Made by a program: the position numbers and the translations under genes
Source of the DNA: Tomocerus qinae
Taxonomy: Eukaryota; Arthropoda; Collembola; Entomobryomorpha; Tomoceridae
Direction of reading: 5' to 3'
DNA: 64,000 bases
Assembly: GCA_020055645.1 (NCBI GenBank)
Contig: CM034550.1
Span: 9,481,501 to 9,545,500, forward strand
Notes under the pieces: generated by a model
Told to the model about the DNA's origin: nothing
Seen by the model: the letters and a program-made list of their open reading frames with translations, nothing else
The model's database searches: none
Part shown: in pieces, positions 37,860 through 51,049 of the stretch
How positions within the stretch are numbered: position 1 is the stretch's first letter
How the letters are laid out: every line of letters begins with the position of its first letter

Positions 37860-38129
37860 ATTAAGAAGCAATTTTATAGAATAGAAATGCAGAGATTTTC
37901 TCTGAAAAACTTTGCTGAATTTCATAAAAAAGTGCAATAGTTTAATTGTAAATCTTGTTAAGTATCAGAAATATAATTCTGTGTTTACGTGTATGGATTA
38001 AGTATATTTGCCAAGTATGGATATTGAAGGAGTATTTGAATTCTGATAGGATTGGTAAAAGCTGGTTTATGGTTTCGCTTAGTATTGTAGTGTGACTGTT
38101 ATGCAATGCATGTGTCTTCTATTGTTAAG

Positions 38130-38260
38130 TTGTGATTGTAAGGGAGACGGAGGCACGTGGACATGGTGACACGTGCCTTTGCCTTTTGATTGCTCCCTTT
38201 TCTGTCGTGCTCTGAGTATGTCAACCTGACTTTACTTCATTTGACTTGACTGAGCACTGA
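38130..38260. promoter_or_regulatory. Switch block centred on a CACGTG inverted repeat
   Basis: The perfect inverted arms GGCACGTG (38152-38159) and CACGTGCC (38170-38177) are separated by 10 bp. Each holds a CACGTG E-box, the class of site bound by bHLH or bHLH-PAS/Myc-type dimers. The arms mark the point where the strand changes from G/A-rich to C/T-rich. A regulatory role is inferred. Confidence 0.45.
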
Positions 38261-39199
38261 ATACGTATTGTCTCTGTTGTTCAGCTCTCAACTAGAATTT
38301 TTATCCTTTAATACAACAATACTTATTGTTTTGTGACTGCTCTAATATGAATAGTAATGCACAGTGCAGAATGGATGCGTGTGATAATATAACTAGTAAC
38401 ACTCAATATAAGAGGGAGTTATGATAGAAGATTTCAGTTACGCATGCACTCCTGCAAATAATAATTGCAATTGCACGTGAGCGTTTCTTAAATGTCAGCG
38501 AGTTACTGTCATTCATCTAGAATTTTATGTTCTCAGCAGATCAAAACAGAAAAATTCTGCCCGGCCCACCTCATTTCATTTCACTTCATCTCCCGTCTAA
38601 TCGTGTATACATTTCATTTGTTTTGTTCCTCGAATCTATCAATCTTTTTCGAATGTCATCATTATAAGGGTTCTGTAATAGGTCCTCGTGAGAGAAAAAC
38701 ACTAGGGAAAATGTGCAAGTGCGTAAGCATAAAGATATCAGTTTTGTCTCTATAGACATACAATAGAACTCATTCTCATCTCAACTTGTTATGCAAGGGG
38801 TAAATTTGTTTTTCCACCGAGAAAAATTGTAAAAATTCAAAACTTGTTCATTGTCACTAGCTTTCTGATGAGATGAGCATGTAATGTCATGTTATGTCAA
38901 GTCATTTCAAGTAACCAGTTATTCATCATATCTTCCTATCTTGTCGTCACTCACACCATTCCTCTCATCTAATAAATGAAATTCTCGTCTAAAAAATAAC
39001 TACACAAGACAGGTACTACAGTTTTTATACAAAGTAGAATTGACACAAAGATGTCCTTTTCAAAGACAATTGTTCTTTTAATTATTTACACCACTCTGCT
39101 CATCTCCACCCTTTTGTTCTCTGATTTTTTGTTAAGAGATATCAAAAGGAAATTATACCACAAAACAACTAGGAAAAAATATTTAGCAAATTCTTATGT

Positions 39200-39366
39200 G
39201 GAAAAAATAATTAAATGATGCCTCACAAAGAAAAAATGATCCATATATTTTATCTTCCATTCAGGGTAATTTAGATAGATGGGCTAGTTTTTCATTTTTT
39301 GGGCCAATTGAAAAGGAAAAAATAAACGATGCCACCCAAAGAAAAATCGTGGAAATATTTTATCAC
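39200..39366. repeat. Diverged direct duplication, offset about 115 bp
   Basis: 39200-39256 and 39315-39366 share GGAAAAAATAA, a GATGCC..CAAAGAAAAA core and ATATTTTATC, with small gaps. This could be a remnant of an old repeat. Confidence 0.5.
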
Positions 39367-39539
39367 GTAATAAGAATTTGTAGATAAAAGTGGTATTTTG
39401 TTGGGTTTCGGTTTTAGATTTTTGTTTAAAAGTCAAAATTAATTTCCTGGCAAGGATAATTTTGTTTCGACGAAATTTGACGTTTTGAATTTGTTAATAG
39501 GACGTGTGAGTTTATGATTTTGAATGTATAATGTATAGC

Positions 39540-40060
39540 TTATAAATTTTAAGGACTATTTTATGTAAGGATGAGTTGAGTTAGTTGATGAGGCTTGAGA
39601 AATTTAAACATTGTAGAGCAGGATGGATATGGAGATAGGAGGATGTAAAGTGAAGTACGTAAGAAGTTGCTATTGTGACTATCAACATTGTCTGAGTGAG
39701 ATAGGGATATTTTGATGTGAATGTGACTATCTGACGAGAGTAAACTGGAGAGGAGTAAAAGAGAAAGACTATCGTCATCAGACTACTCCGCTCTGTCACT
39801 CAGTCACTCACGAAACGCACCAGAGTTTAGTGATAGCTAGGAAAAGCAAGTTACTTAGTGCACTAAACGGAATCAGAGTTGATTTGGGCTATAAACGACT
39901 ATAACTATATACAGAGTACTATATAGTAGTGGGGATGATTTCGTCCAGGCGGGTGCCACAGATAAAGTCTCAAATGAAACTTGCTGCTAGTCAAGATAAG
40001 AAATATTTCCACCCCAATCTGACTGCCTGACTTTGCTCCTCTATTTGCTAACCTCATATA
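39540..40060. other. Purine-to-pyrimidine switch block
   Basis: G/A-rich to about 39775, change near 39790 (ending ACTCAGTCACTCAC), C/T-rich again at 40005-40045. Confidence 0.45.
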
Positions 40061-41149
40061 GAAAGCTACTCTTGTATTACGCAACTTTATATATTGTAAC
40101 TAAATTGTATAAAACGCGCTTAAATATTTTGTGCATGATCGTAAAAGGATGTATAAATTCGATGAAAATAAATCTCTATCGTTTGTAGTGTTCTCCTATG
40201 AAAAAGCGCTCTCTAATCTATATAATCATCCTTTACAGATATAATTCACTATAAGTATCTATCCTTATCCGTTCTAATAATAAATAATAGATATCCCTGA
40301 ATTTGTTGTTCTGCTCCCAATACACCACCCGATTACACCAGACAAAATGTCATTCACTCTTCTCTCCACTTTCAGCACAGTTGGCTTCCTATCACTATCT
40401 CAACAGCTACAGACAGAGATGTTATATTTGTTTCATTGTGTTCGAGGTGTCAATCCATTCTAGCTTTTGATTGTCATCACTATCACTTGACTCATTTTAG
40501 AAATGAGGAAGCAGACTCATTCATGATTAAATCAATATGACTCCATTTATTCCGCAAACCTATCCAAATTCATCAAAATCAAATACCAGACAGAATACCT
40601 CACGCCATTTTTACATTCCAGGTGAAAGCTCATTCTTATATACACAAAATCAACACAAGCATAGTAAATACAAGTCAAAATGCACATTATAATTATTTTA
40701 GTTACTCAACTCATCGATGCGCGTGAATATTTGAAATAATTCATTCATAACGTAAATACGCTTCGAAATAAACATATTCATCTTGAAAATTTAATTTGTA
40801 TACCCAATACTAAATAATTTTCCAAATATATTAATAATATTAAAATATTTTACAGATTAACCAAAGTTGTTGTATTTCACTTATTGGACAATATTTAGTG
40901 ACATAATTCCAAACTCATGCGGTGGGCAGTACAATTACCGATAGAAATGTTCAAAATGTATACCTGTTAAGTACTATTTGTAAACGAAGCAGTAAAAAAC
41001 GTGTATAATGGTAGTAAGGTTTGCAAAAAAGGAAATACGTAGCATTAGATTCCAGGATTGATAATTTGGTACGCATTAATATTAAATGTAGTCATTCCCT
41101 TTCGAGATATAATAAAATTGTTTTCCTAGTAAAAGGAAAGTAAGGCCAT

Positions 41150-41680
41150 GCTGGGCATTTAGAAGGAGCTTATTAGAGATGGGAAGGTAAAAACCTTGTG
41201 TAGGAAGTATGTGTATGGCTGGAAGTATGAATATCCATATTTGTAGGAAGAGATACCTAGATGTATTTTATCTATTTAGAGTAAGGCTTTTGTAGATGTA
41301 AACGGGTAGTATTAGCAGTTAGGCAGTGTAAAGTGTGTGGTATGGTTTATGCATGTAGATTTGCAATATGCATTATAACATGCCATTAAAGAAGAAGGTA
41401 GTAATTCGGTTGTATTGTATACGTAGATAGATAGAAGGTAGCTAAGTGAGCTGGGCTGGGAAAAGTCGACAAACTCAGACAGATATGTATTTAGTTAGAA
41501 ATGAGTGGAGTGGAGCGGAACCCCCCGTAGGAAAATATTTGGCAGAGCGGAAATCAAAGCGGAGATTAAATTGGTAGAGAGAGCACACGAGAGAAATCAT
41601 ATTTTACTTTTCTAAAAAAGAAACAAATTTCCGACAAGGACGAGCGCTACTCTCTCTCGCTCTCTTTCCTTTCATTCATT
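41150..41680. other. Purine-to-pyrimidine switch block
   Basis: A long G/A-rich tract runs to about 41605, followed by a CTCTCTCTCGCTCTC run near 41650. It contains AAAGTCGAC at 41464. Confidence 0.5.
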
Positions 41681-43039
41681 TCATGCATTGCATTGCTACA
41701 TAATATATAATAGGTATATCTTTGTATAAGTATAGTCTGCGCATAAGTTTACTAGTTTACATACTGCAAACGGATTCTCATTTGCACAGTTGAGAAAAGG
41801 GAGTTTTCTCGCCTGAAGACGAAGGGAACTCAGCACAGGACAGCACGTTCCAGTAGTTAACGAAAACGAACGTGTCGCCAAAGATTCTAAAATAGTCGCG
41901 CATCTCAACTCTTTTCAACCCTCATCAAAATAAACTTATTTCCAGATCCTTACCAAAAGGATCATTAAAGATAGACGTGCTTTACTCTTCCTCTACAATT
42001 TGCTCTACACATTCGATATTGTGTATATATACACTATAGATACTTCTCCTTTGGTCTAAACGACTCAATTTTCATTGCAACACATGTCAGGACTATCAGC
42101 TAGTTTCATCTGTAACCTATGCAAGGAAAATGAAACCCTTTCCTACTAGCAGACATACCATTTTTACAAATGTACCATAAGAATCCTATTTTTCGTGGAG
42201 CTGAAGGGTCTTGCAGTTCAAATTTGAACAATTCAAACAGACCCACTAGTGAGAGCCAGAGACTATCATTGACAAGTGACAATGAATACATACTTATCAA
42301 TATTAGTTATCTTCAGTTTAGAGGTTATTGTCTGTCTCTACGTGTCTCAATGACTTTATGCTCCTATCCCATACACCAAATGGACTTCTTCCACTTACTC
42401 CATTCTCACAGAATTCGACAGAACAAAAACACAAAAGACATTTATCAATTTTTAATGTTTCCATTTGTGTGGTCCTACCTCCTCGGGCTATCCTCTTTCT
42501 ATTCCTTCTCTTCCACTTTCATTTGGTGTCACACCAATTACTACTATTGACTAATGTGTCCAAACAGCTCAAACTTGTACATCCTACTTTCCAGACTTAT
42601 AATTCAAAAATGACATTTCCTGGATGACAAACGCAATTAAATACCGACCTACTGTTAATGTACAATATAGATTTTAGCACATTTATTTTCCTGTTGAATG
42701 GTATTTATCCTTAAAAACCGTTTTTTCAATAAGCATTTTGATAATGTTTACTTCAGCATGTTTGTTTCATTAGATATCTAGTAAATTATCCTTGAACTAA
42801 AAAGTTTTGTACCTGAAAATTTGTTTCGACGCCAGAAATGGCATGATAAGCAAGGACTACGGAAGAATTTTAATGATATTTTTCTATGTAAAACTACATT
42901 TCCACTGTAATTTGAGATTTTAGAATCATTTATGGATTTATAATGATATTTTACCTACTAATAGAAGTTTAAACAGTACTGGATGAGAATAGTATGATTA
43001 AAAGCGCTAAAATATGCCAATACTGATAATTTTCGGTAT

Positions 43040-43900
43040 CTGTGACTATCTACGGTTGGAAGGTGCACGGGAGTAGTATTTGTAGTTTGGAAATAGAAAT
43101 AGTGATAAGAAAAGTGGAGCTAGTAGGATGGTTAGACTTCCTTTCTAACGCAACAATAAGATGGATAAGGATGTTGATGTTGAAGGAGAGAAGAAAGCTG
43201 AACTATATAATCCCGTGTGTGTCTATACTATCTAAATGTGTTTTATGCAGAATTACATACTCTCGTTCTACGTATATATTGTAGTTCTAGGAAGTGTATG
43301 GAGTATATAGGGTGTAGAAAATCAAAGTAGAGCAGGGGAATAAGTGAGTTGGTATTACAAGTAAAGGAGCAAGTTGAGTTGACTGTAGGATAAGAGAAAA
43401 GCGTCTTGAGAAGAATTCGGAAGAGTCGGAGAGTGGGAAGGAGGGAGTGAAAGCAAAAGGCGGGTAGTATTCGTTCTGTGAGTTGGACGGACGAAAGAGA
43501 AATTTCTCCGAAAATCGGAAAAGAGATAAGACATGATAAATGGCTTTCTATCTCCGTTGCAGTCTCCCGAAAATTTCGCTCGCTCGCTTTCGCTCTCGCC
43601 TATCGTCCCTACCTATCGTCTCTTCTTTTCTACTCCCACAATGCAATAGTCCTCTCTCTGTTATTGCATTCACCACTTTCGTTACAGTTTACACATTCAG
43701 AACAAGAAGAGAGTATAGTACTACGCAATTTTATATATATTATATAACAATAAGAGTTAAATTTCGTCTATTCTGTTTCAGTCCGCTTCCCTCCAACTTT
43801 ATTCACCGTTTCTCTTCTTCCTTTGGCACATCTCTCTACAGCCAACTGCACTCTCATCTCCACTCAACTCACTTCACTTATTCTATGTACATACTGACTC
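43040..43900. other. Purine-to-pyrimidine switch block (clearest example)
   Basis: Strongly G/A-rich at about 43290-43540 (many GGAG and GAGTCGGAG words), then abruptly C/T-rich at 43555-43700. The C/T-rich tract leads into a TATATATATTATATAA stretch near 43730. Confidence 0.55.
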
Positions 43901-45239
43901 CTTCATAATATTATAATACAATGCTAATGTATAGAAATCATCGTTTGCAAACTATACTATACATATCATAAAACGTAAGGTACTAAATACAAGTACCTAT
44001 GTGGTTTCAGGTACTTATTATGCGACTACATTTCTATTGTTGATAGACTATACAATAATAATCCAGCCTATGCTTGTTCTACATGCTTACAAATTTTCCT
44101 ATTGTGATTTTCTATCGTATTGTCTACTATTAATGTATGATTATGTATGTATAGGCTTCTATATAATAATTGTTATACTTTCCAATCTCCCACTCGGCCT
44201 TGTCTCGCTTCTACAAAAGCAACCAACGCCTACAACAACTATCACATCATAGTACCTCCATTCAACGAATCATAACAAAACATGCTAGACTATAACACCA
44301 AACTACAAAATCAACTATGGATTTCATTTATTCGAGTTACCCATGTTTTATTTCCTCATATTTATTACTCTTTTTATCAATAAGCTGATAAAATACCTAG
44401 TTATTAAATAGATATTCAAGGTAATTTTCATTTTTATAGCTCACATTTGCACGATAACTCAAAAACTGCATTTATTTGCAACTTCTGTTGCGTTACTATA
44501 TTTTTAATAGCCCATTGAATGCATATTCTTTTCTGCGAAACTAAAACTACTTGGTATCTAAAAATGGCAAAGTCAAGTTTAGCTGCAATTACTATTGTAG
44601 CGCTACAATTATTATAGCTGACTGAATGAATAGTAATTTAGATCAATGAAATATTGCCTGGTTTTTCCATTTTAAGTAATCTAAAAACGGGAATAATAAG
44701 ATATATGAGTAATTACCGGTATGTTTAATACGCTCTGTCGAATCGGATGTAGTCAGAGTGAATGCTATTAGACTTCAAGTTAATTAATCTGGTTAAGATT
44801 GAAAATAGATAGGTTTAGTTGGATGGAGAGAGAAGGCGGGGAGGGAAGTGGTAAATTAGATGTGTGGATGGGAAATAAATGTAGATTTAATCGTGTGTTT
44901 AGCAACGGATTTAGTCCGGATGGGTCACAAGTGTCATTTTTCGGGAAATGCTCAATTGAGCGAATCCAATCGCTTCACTGAATCCACACGCAGAGATCAC
45001 AAATTCTATGTGAGCACCAAATAGTATCTATATACGTTTAAAACAAAGTAGCAATAACAAAAGTAGTCCATGGTTAGCTCTGCATGTGTTATAATGACAT
45101 TTGGTGTTGCGTTACGTAACATTAGGTCGTAATATTAATGGTCCAGGGCGGTTGTTGACGTTTTTACCTTATGGCAGGCTAGGACGGAATTATAATAGCG
45201 TAGCTAATAGGATTCTAAATAAATGTTAAACTTATACGT

Positions 45240-45900
45240 ATCTTTGGTTGTGCATAATGTAGTAGATGGAGGAAGATAGATAGAAAGGAGATAGAAGAAC
45301 TTTACATAAATAGTACATAGCCAAAGTGCTGGATGTTCTGTGGTGAAAAGGCGCATCCTAGAGGAGCATCTCGTGCCATAGACATTAGATTAGAATTCCG
45401 TTAAATCGCTATTTGGTATGGTAAGGACTTAATGGGCAGTTTAGTTTACTAGTGCGTAGTGGTTTCTATTTATCTGTATTTTGCTCTGGATATGCTGGAG
45501 TCGGGAATCTGGACTTGGACTGGTGAGTGGTGGGTAGGGAGAGTCCTTATTTAATTTATGATGTCATGCAATCCGTTGCTTCAATAGACTGGGAGGGAAT
45601 AAAAGGGAAAAGAGGACTCTTGGGAGCTCCATCAAAGTCGACTCTATGGCTCCCTCGACAATTATTATTATTTCTAGCCAACACACTTTCCTTCCTTTTG
45701 ACTCCAGACTCCAGACTCACACTCTCTGTCTCTTCAAAGACTATGCACACTACAATACACTTTCATCTTCATTCCATTTCCTACATATTCTCTTTCTCTT
45801 CGGGTAATTCCTAGTATCATCCTAAATCATCAGATACCTATTCTACAGATCCTCAGACTCAAATCACTATCTACTCCTTCCCCATTCTACATTTTACAAT
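45240..45900. other. Purine-to-pyrimidine switch block
   Basis: G/A-rich at 45240-45330 and 45490-45630, C/T-rich at 45650-45900. AAAGTCGAC at 45636 lies at the change-over. Confidence 0.5.
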
Positions 45901-45933
45901 ATCATCCTATGACCTAATATTTTAAAACTTAAC

Positions 45934-45950
45934 TATTTATTTATTTATTT
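45934..45950. repeat. (TATT)n microsatellite
   Basis: Just over four copies of TATT/TTTA. Confidence 0.85.
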
Positions 45951-46379
45951 CGAAAATGCATACTTCCTTTTAATATAATCTTGGACATCATTATTTTCAC
46001 ATTCTTATTCTTCTAAATAGATTTGCTTTCCTCCGAATAAATTGTTGCAACGGTAGATTTAAAAAATAACCGCATAACTAGCAATGGAGACTTTGGAGAC
46101 TTGAATGTTATAGACAGGTTAGCAATGAAAAGATAAGATACCATAAGAATGAGTCTGATATTTCTAATAGATTGTTCACCAATTCAAAAATGTTGATTTA
46201 GGTTTTAAATTGTGTATTTCCCAGGACGTGTTTAAAAATCTTGGAAACAACGTTTGGAAAGTATTTCTCATAAATAGAGATAAAGTATAGTGTTCTAAAT
46301 CCGATGGTGATGTTTTATACAAGGTTAAAAATAGGTAGATTGAAAATTTTGTAAAATTAGTGTTAGAAAAGGGTTGGAA

Positions 46380-46760
46380 ATTGAAATAGTGATTTTTTAT
46401 TATGGACGTAGAGCGTAGCGAAATGAAAATGTGCATAGTATGCATAGTAAATTTCTAAATAGAGAGTTGAGTATGCGAGAGTGGAAAATGTAGGGATTGG
46501 AGGTCCGTAAAGTAAGTGAGGTAGTTGAGTGTATTGTGAGTGAGTGAGAGGATATAAAAGAATGTATGAATAGAGAAAGTTGCCTTGAGGTAGCCCCTTG
46601 GGAGATAGACATTTGCATCCAATTCTTCGCCAACCACTTCACCACAATCACATCACAATACAGAAAGGAGGAGAAGTGGAGACTTGAGCAAACTACGACG
46701 TACATACATATTCAGGCGCATAAAACTCTACATCCCATCAACCACTCTCGAAGGAAGAAT
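46380..46760. other. Purine-to-pyrimidine switch block
   Basis: G/A-rich to about 46600, then C-rich with few G at 46615-46665, followed by a second short GGAGGAGAAGTGGAGACTTG run. Confidence 0.4.
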
Positions 46761-47289
46761 GGGAAATAATAGAAGAGAGTAGGAAACCGCGAGACAGAGT
46801 TTATTTAACCGAGGGAAACTCCTTTACATTATGTACAACTTCTTATTTCCTAGTTTTTTAAAAGATTTTACATGACAATGCACGTGTATCATAGGCTTTG
46901 CTATGGTCGTCGACAACGACAAGACTTTTCTTTCTTCCCTGCTCGCCAATCCTCAAGATGAATACTTTGCATAATCATATTGCCATTATAGGCGTTTTGA
47001 AAGTTAGTTTTTGCCTTGCAGTATCGTAATCGGGAAAAGAAAAACTCAGTTTGCAGTGCCGTTAAGGCAATTCGTGGTTCAATGTTTTCATAATGTAGTC
47101 ACTCTTCTTCTCCGCCAAAAACTTTACTTATTTACATATTACACACATTAGGGATTTATGGATTGTAAGAAGTCTATGTAGAGACATTTAAAACTTTCGA
47201 GAATTCTCGCACAACTTTTAATTAGTGCCCAGGCTGAAGATGTCTCCGAAAATAATTATTATAGCAATTTTCCTTTTGCATAGACCTAA

Positions 47290-47850
47290 ATTTTAGGTGG
47301 GAATGTTGAAAGTAGAGCGTAGTACATAAATTGAGTTTGGGTAGGGACATAAAGAGGAAGGACGGAAGTGTAGAGAAATCAGAAACAGTTCTCTATGATT
47401 GGATGGATGGATGGAGAGAGGAGATAGTTGGATTGATATGATAACATTGGATTCGGATAAGGAGATAGGAGAGGAAGCCGAGAAGATGAGATGAGTCGTC
47501 GGAGAGGAGACGGAGATGAAGGAGAGAGAGAGAGAGAGTCAGGGAGAAACTCTCAAGATTGGCATGCGTATTTTCATTTCGGGATGCTGAACACAAAGTC
47601 GACAGAGTTCAGTTGAGTTGGTGATAAAAGGAGATGAATGGATGTTGCTCTGTTCGTTGGTGGGAAAGGGAGATAAGGAAGTTTCATATGAGATTCAGAT
47701 ATGCTCATCTCTCCATTATACTACCTCCTACGTAGACATCTATATATTATTATCTATATCAAGAATAGGTAGAATGAATAGAAACAAGGAATTTATATAC
47801 TTCTATAATATATATTATAATCTCCCATTGTTGATGCTACGTCCCCTCCT
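47290..47850. other. Purine-to-pyrimidine switch block with GA microsatellites
   Basis: G/A-rich at 47290-47690, with (GGAT)n at 47401-47414 and (GA)n at 47522-47538. C/T-rich text follows from about 47705. AAAGTCGAC lies at 47595. GA repeats can bind GAGA-type factors in insects. Confidence 0.5.
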
Positions 47851-49009
47851 TATACTAAGTAAATATAATACAATCTAGAATATATACATAATGTATCATC
47901 ATCTATCTATTGTGTGGATTATGTATAGGGGAATCTAGTAGTTATGAATAGACTACATATAATACAGGTTTGTGTACTTAATTTATACAATAGTATATTA
48001 GAATGTCTATATGTAATTTTATGATGCAAACTACTTGTTTATCTAAAGTACACAGTAGGAGATAATAACAAACGAAACTGATAGCAGCTACATTCTACTA
48101 CATTTGTTTATATCATTCTTATTGTTCCTAATAATTTTATACGTCCAGCCTTTCAGCATTCAACAACCTACTTGCTTTCACTCCTATAAACATCATTCAT
48201 TTTTACAAATACCTTTACCTTAATAAGCATACTATGCTTTTCATAGCACTTTTCATTTTCCATGTAATTAATGATTGACAAGAATACTGCTTTTAAAATT
48301 CTTACCAATTGGAATTTTAGTGTAATGATATTTGTAGGTATGTCTGCAAATACTAGTGGTCGCCTGTCCAACTTTACTTAAGCAATGCAAACTTGTAATA
48401 CTAGTTGAGACCTAGCACATAAAGTGTGCTAGAAAAAGGTCGAAATAAGTAAATTTCTAGCGATTGTGCATTAGCCCGAATTTCGTAGACCGTTGATTAT
48501 TTACTAGACCAATTTTTGATACCTAAGCGTGTTGAAATGTAAAACCAAATCAGTACTGGTAGTCTAGTCCTTACTCATTACAAAACGATAAGACATACGT
48601 ACATACATACAAACATTTATACAAGTATACCGACAAAATTCCATGCGCATGTCCCACTTTACGTTTATGTAGTAGTAAAGATTAAAAATGCATCACAAGC
48701 TGCACATACTTAAAAGGTGTTTCTTCCAACAATTAGAATTATTGAATGGCATATGATACTGATGTTGCTATTCCTTGGTGAATGCAAACTGTATTACGTT
48801 AATTTAAGATTTTTGTATTGATTAATGATTGATCTTCCCAGTCTCGGTTTTATTACCAGTGTTATTACTCTAATGATTCGCAATCGAGACATTGTTTAAT
48901 ATTGTTTCTGTAGAGGATTTTATCGCTAAAATAGTAAACTACAAGGGTAATAAGTAAAGAGTGTTAATTTTAGAATTTCTTATTATATTGGTTAGGATGC
49001 ACCTTATTT

Positions 49010-50070
49010 TCATTGCGTGTGGGTATAGTAGAGGATATGCGTATAGTTAGTGTATGATGGGTAGAGGAAGTGTATACATTGACAAGGCTCCAGTAGTCTT
49101 TGGTCTTGTTGACTTGGGTGAATCTCTCATTCATCTTTTGTCTGCTCATTGTGAATAGTAATCGAGAGTAGTAAAGTTAGGTATGGGAGATACAAGTCGT
49201 GAATACTCATTGCAGAGTTTGATATGCAACAAAGATAAGAGTGACTGTCGAGAGCGAGACTGAGTGACTGAGAGAAGGATTGTTAAAGGATGGAAGCCAA
49301 AGAAGGAAGGCTATAGACATATTCAATACAAGGTTAAACAGAGAGAGGAGACTTAAGGGTCGAATTATTCTCATGTGAGGTAAAGGAGGATGAGACGATG
49401 ATTATGTAATGCATGTGAGATATAATGTCCCACGCCATGATATGATGTGACTTGTTTCTTACTTTGTCAGATAATAAGATGAGTCTGGACCGGAGTTCGT
49501 CTGGTGGACTGGAGCCTAAAGTTTAGACAAGAACTTCAATAGAATACAGAGTAGAAAGACATCCGAAGATTCGGAGGAGATGAAGAAGAGCGGAGACAGA
49601 CAAGCAAACCAACAAGACATTGAAAAGGGTTAACATCGGTTCACTAACACAGTCGGGTTCAATTCTCAATGGGTATATTTAGTATTTGTGTACATCTTCT
49701 ATCTGCCCACCTATCTCCAATTATTCCTATCTCTCTCCTACAGAACATTATGGGAAATAAACAGAAATACCTATAATCTCGTGTTTAGAAATATCTTTTC
49801 TTTACATATGAGAATGACATGACAGCGACTCTAATTAAGGGGCCACAAGCCACTGACTGAAGCCACCAAAACGGCGCCGTGATATTTGATCCCATTTGCA
49901 TTCAACAGACTCTGTGTTCCTTCTTACTACAGCCATCCAGGCACTATATTAGCATATTACCTATATTAACCCTATCTCCGTCGTTTGTCTTTAGACATAC
50001 CTCACTCTCATCTTGCATACAACAATAATAACACAAAACGTTGACAACATTTCTCTTGTGTTATCCTACT
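49010..50070. other. Purine-to-pyrimidine switch block
   Basis: G/A-rich at 49010-49640, C/T-rich at about 49690-50070. GTTGACTTGGG lies at 49108 and an ATTTGCAT octamer at 49894. Confidence 0.5.
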
Positions 50071-50079
50071 ACTAACATC

Positions 50080-50217
50080 TATGTGTAATCACGCACGGTA
50101 GTTAAACTACATGTGTCTACACATGTTTTCAAAGAATCCTTTTCCAAGAAGATGCACAATTCTTAGATTTTCACTAATTGCTCAAAAGATAATGGGAACG
50201 TGTAAATACCAATACTA
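50080..50217. repeat. 138-bp direct repeat, left copy
   Basis: It is identical to 50584-50721 except for two substitutions. It begins TATGTGTAATCACGCACGG and ends ACCAATACTA. Confidence 0.95.
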
Positions 50218-50583
50218 CCCATAGGGAAAAATTCTACTGCCGAGTACGAGTACTAAACGACTCGTATTTACTAGTATAATAGAACTAGTACTTATGGGAC
50301 GTTGAGTCGTACTTTAGTACTAGTACTAATGTACAAGTAAAAACTAATTTTAATTCACTAGGAAACAAAGGCAAAAAAAGAACAACAATTTTGGAAAAAA
50401 AATCCAGGGGGGGGAACCGATTTCCCGCCTACTTCCACCAAAGTCTCCTCTGCCTACCACCTAGCTACGTTACCAATCTAATAAACAGGGGATACAAAGT
50501 TTAGTAATAAAACCCGTAATGTACTAAAATACGAGTGAAAACTAGTTGATTAGAACTAGTTCTTTTATTCCTATAGATACTAG
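50218..50583. mobile_element. 366-bp insert between the direct repeats, possible non-autonomous DNA element
   Basis: The ends have a weak inverted likeness: left CCCATAGGGAAAAATTC, right end reversed CTATAGGAATAAAAGAACTAG. Near both ends lie clusters of ACTAGT, AGTACT and ACTCGTATTT words in inverted arrangement, like subterminal repeats of MITEs. ACTA flanks both sides and could be a short target duplication. No open frame. It has an eight-G run at 50407-50414. Confidence 0.35.
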
Positions 50584-50721
50584 TATGTGTAATCACGCAC
50601 GGTAGTTAAACTACATGTGTCTACACATGGTTTCAAAGAATCCTTTTCCAAGAAGATGCACAATTCTTAGATTTTCACTAATTGCTCAAAAGATAATGGA
50701 AACGTGTAAATACCAATACTA
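50584..50721. repeat. 138-bp direct repeat, right copy
   Basis: The partner of 50080-50217, about 98.5% identical, which suggests a recent duplication. The flanking bases of the two copies differ. Confidence 0.95.
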
Positions 50722-51049
50722 TAGGTTAATGCAGCATTACAAAACAACTAAAATGAATCAGTGCATCTCAAGTTCCAGTACGAGCAAGTATAGTTCAATA
50801 ATAATGTAGTACTAATACCAATCACCAATTATTACATTGCTATAAGCATTAAACACGAAATTAAAAAATATATCAATTTGTGTACATTAAGAAGTCATAT
50901 AAAAAAAATAGTAAATCTAAATTAAATCGGGTAGAACAATGTATAGTAGGTCAATATTTCTTCTTGATTACTTCTATACACAATAAAATATTTTAGTGAT
51001 CTGATATAATTAATTTGTTGAAATAATCTGCTGTTTTCGTTGTGATTTC

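Larger units (their letters stand above)
30224..39539. other. Gene desert, left part
   Basis: After the presumed Mon1 first exon and promoter no exon was recognised. The open frames are short and unrelated to known families. Notable items (triple repeat, switch blocks, palindrome, E-box inverted repeat) are listed separately. Several ATTTGCAT octamers occur (31914, 31960, 33427, 35570). Confidence 0.55.

Noticed and set aside
42170-43908. Open frames of 99-126 codons on the plus strand
   Set aside because: They sit in C/T-rich text, give Ser/Phe/Leu-rich translations typical of pyrimidine-rich DNA, overlap each other in different frames and match no family I know.
50080-50721. A miniature LTR-type element with 138-bp terminal repeats
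   Set aside because: The repeats lack TG...CA ends, no primer-binding site or adjacent polypurine tract is seen, and no short target duplication flanks the whole.
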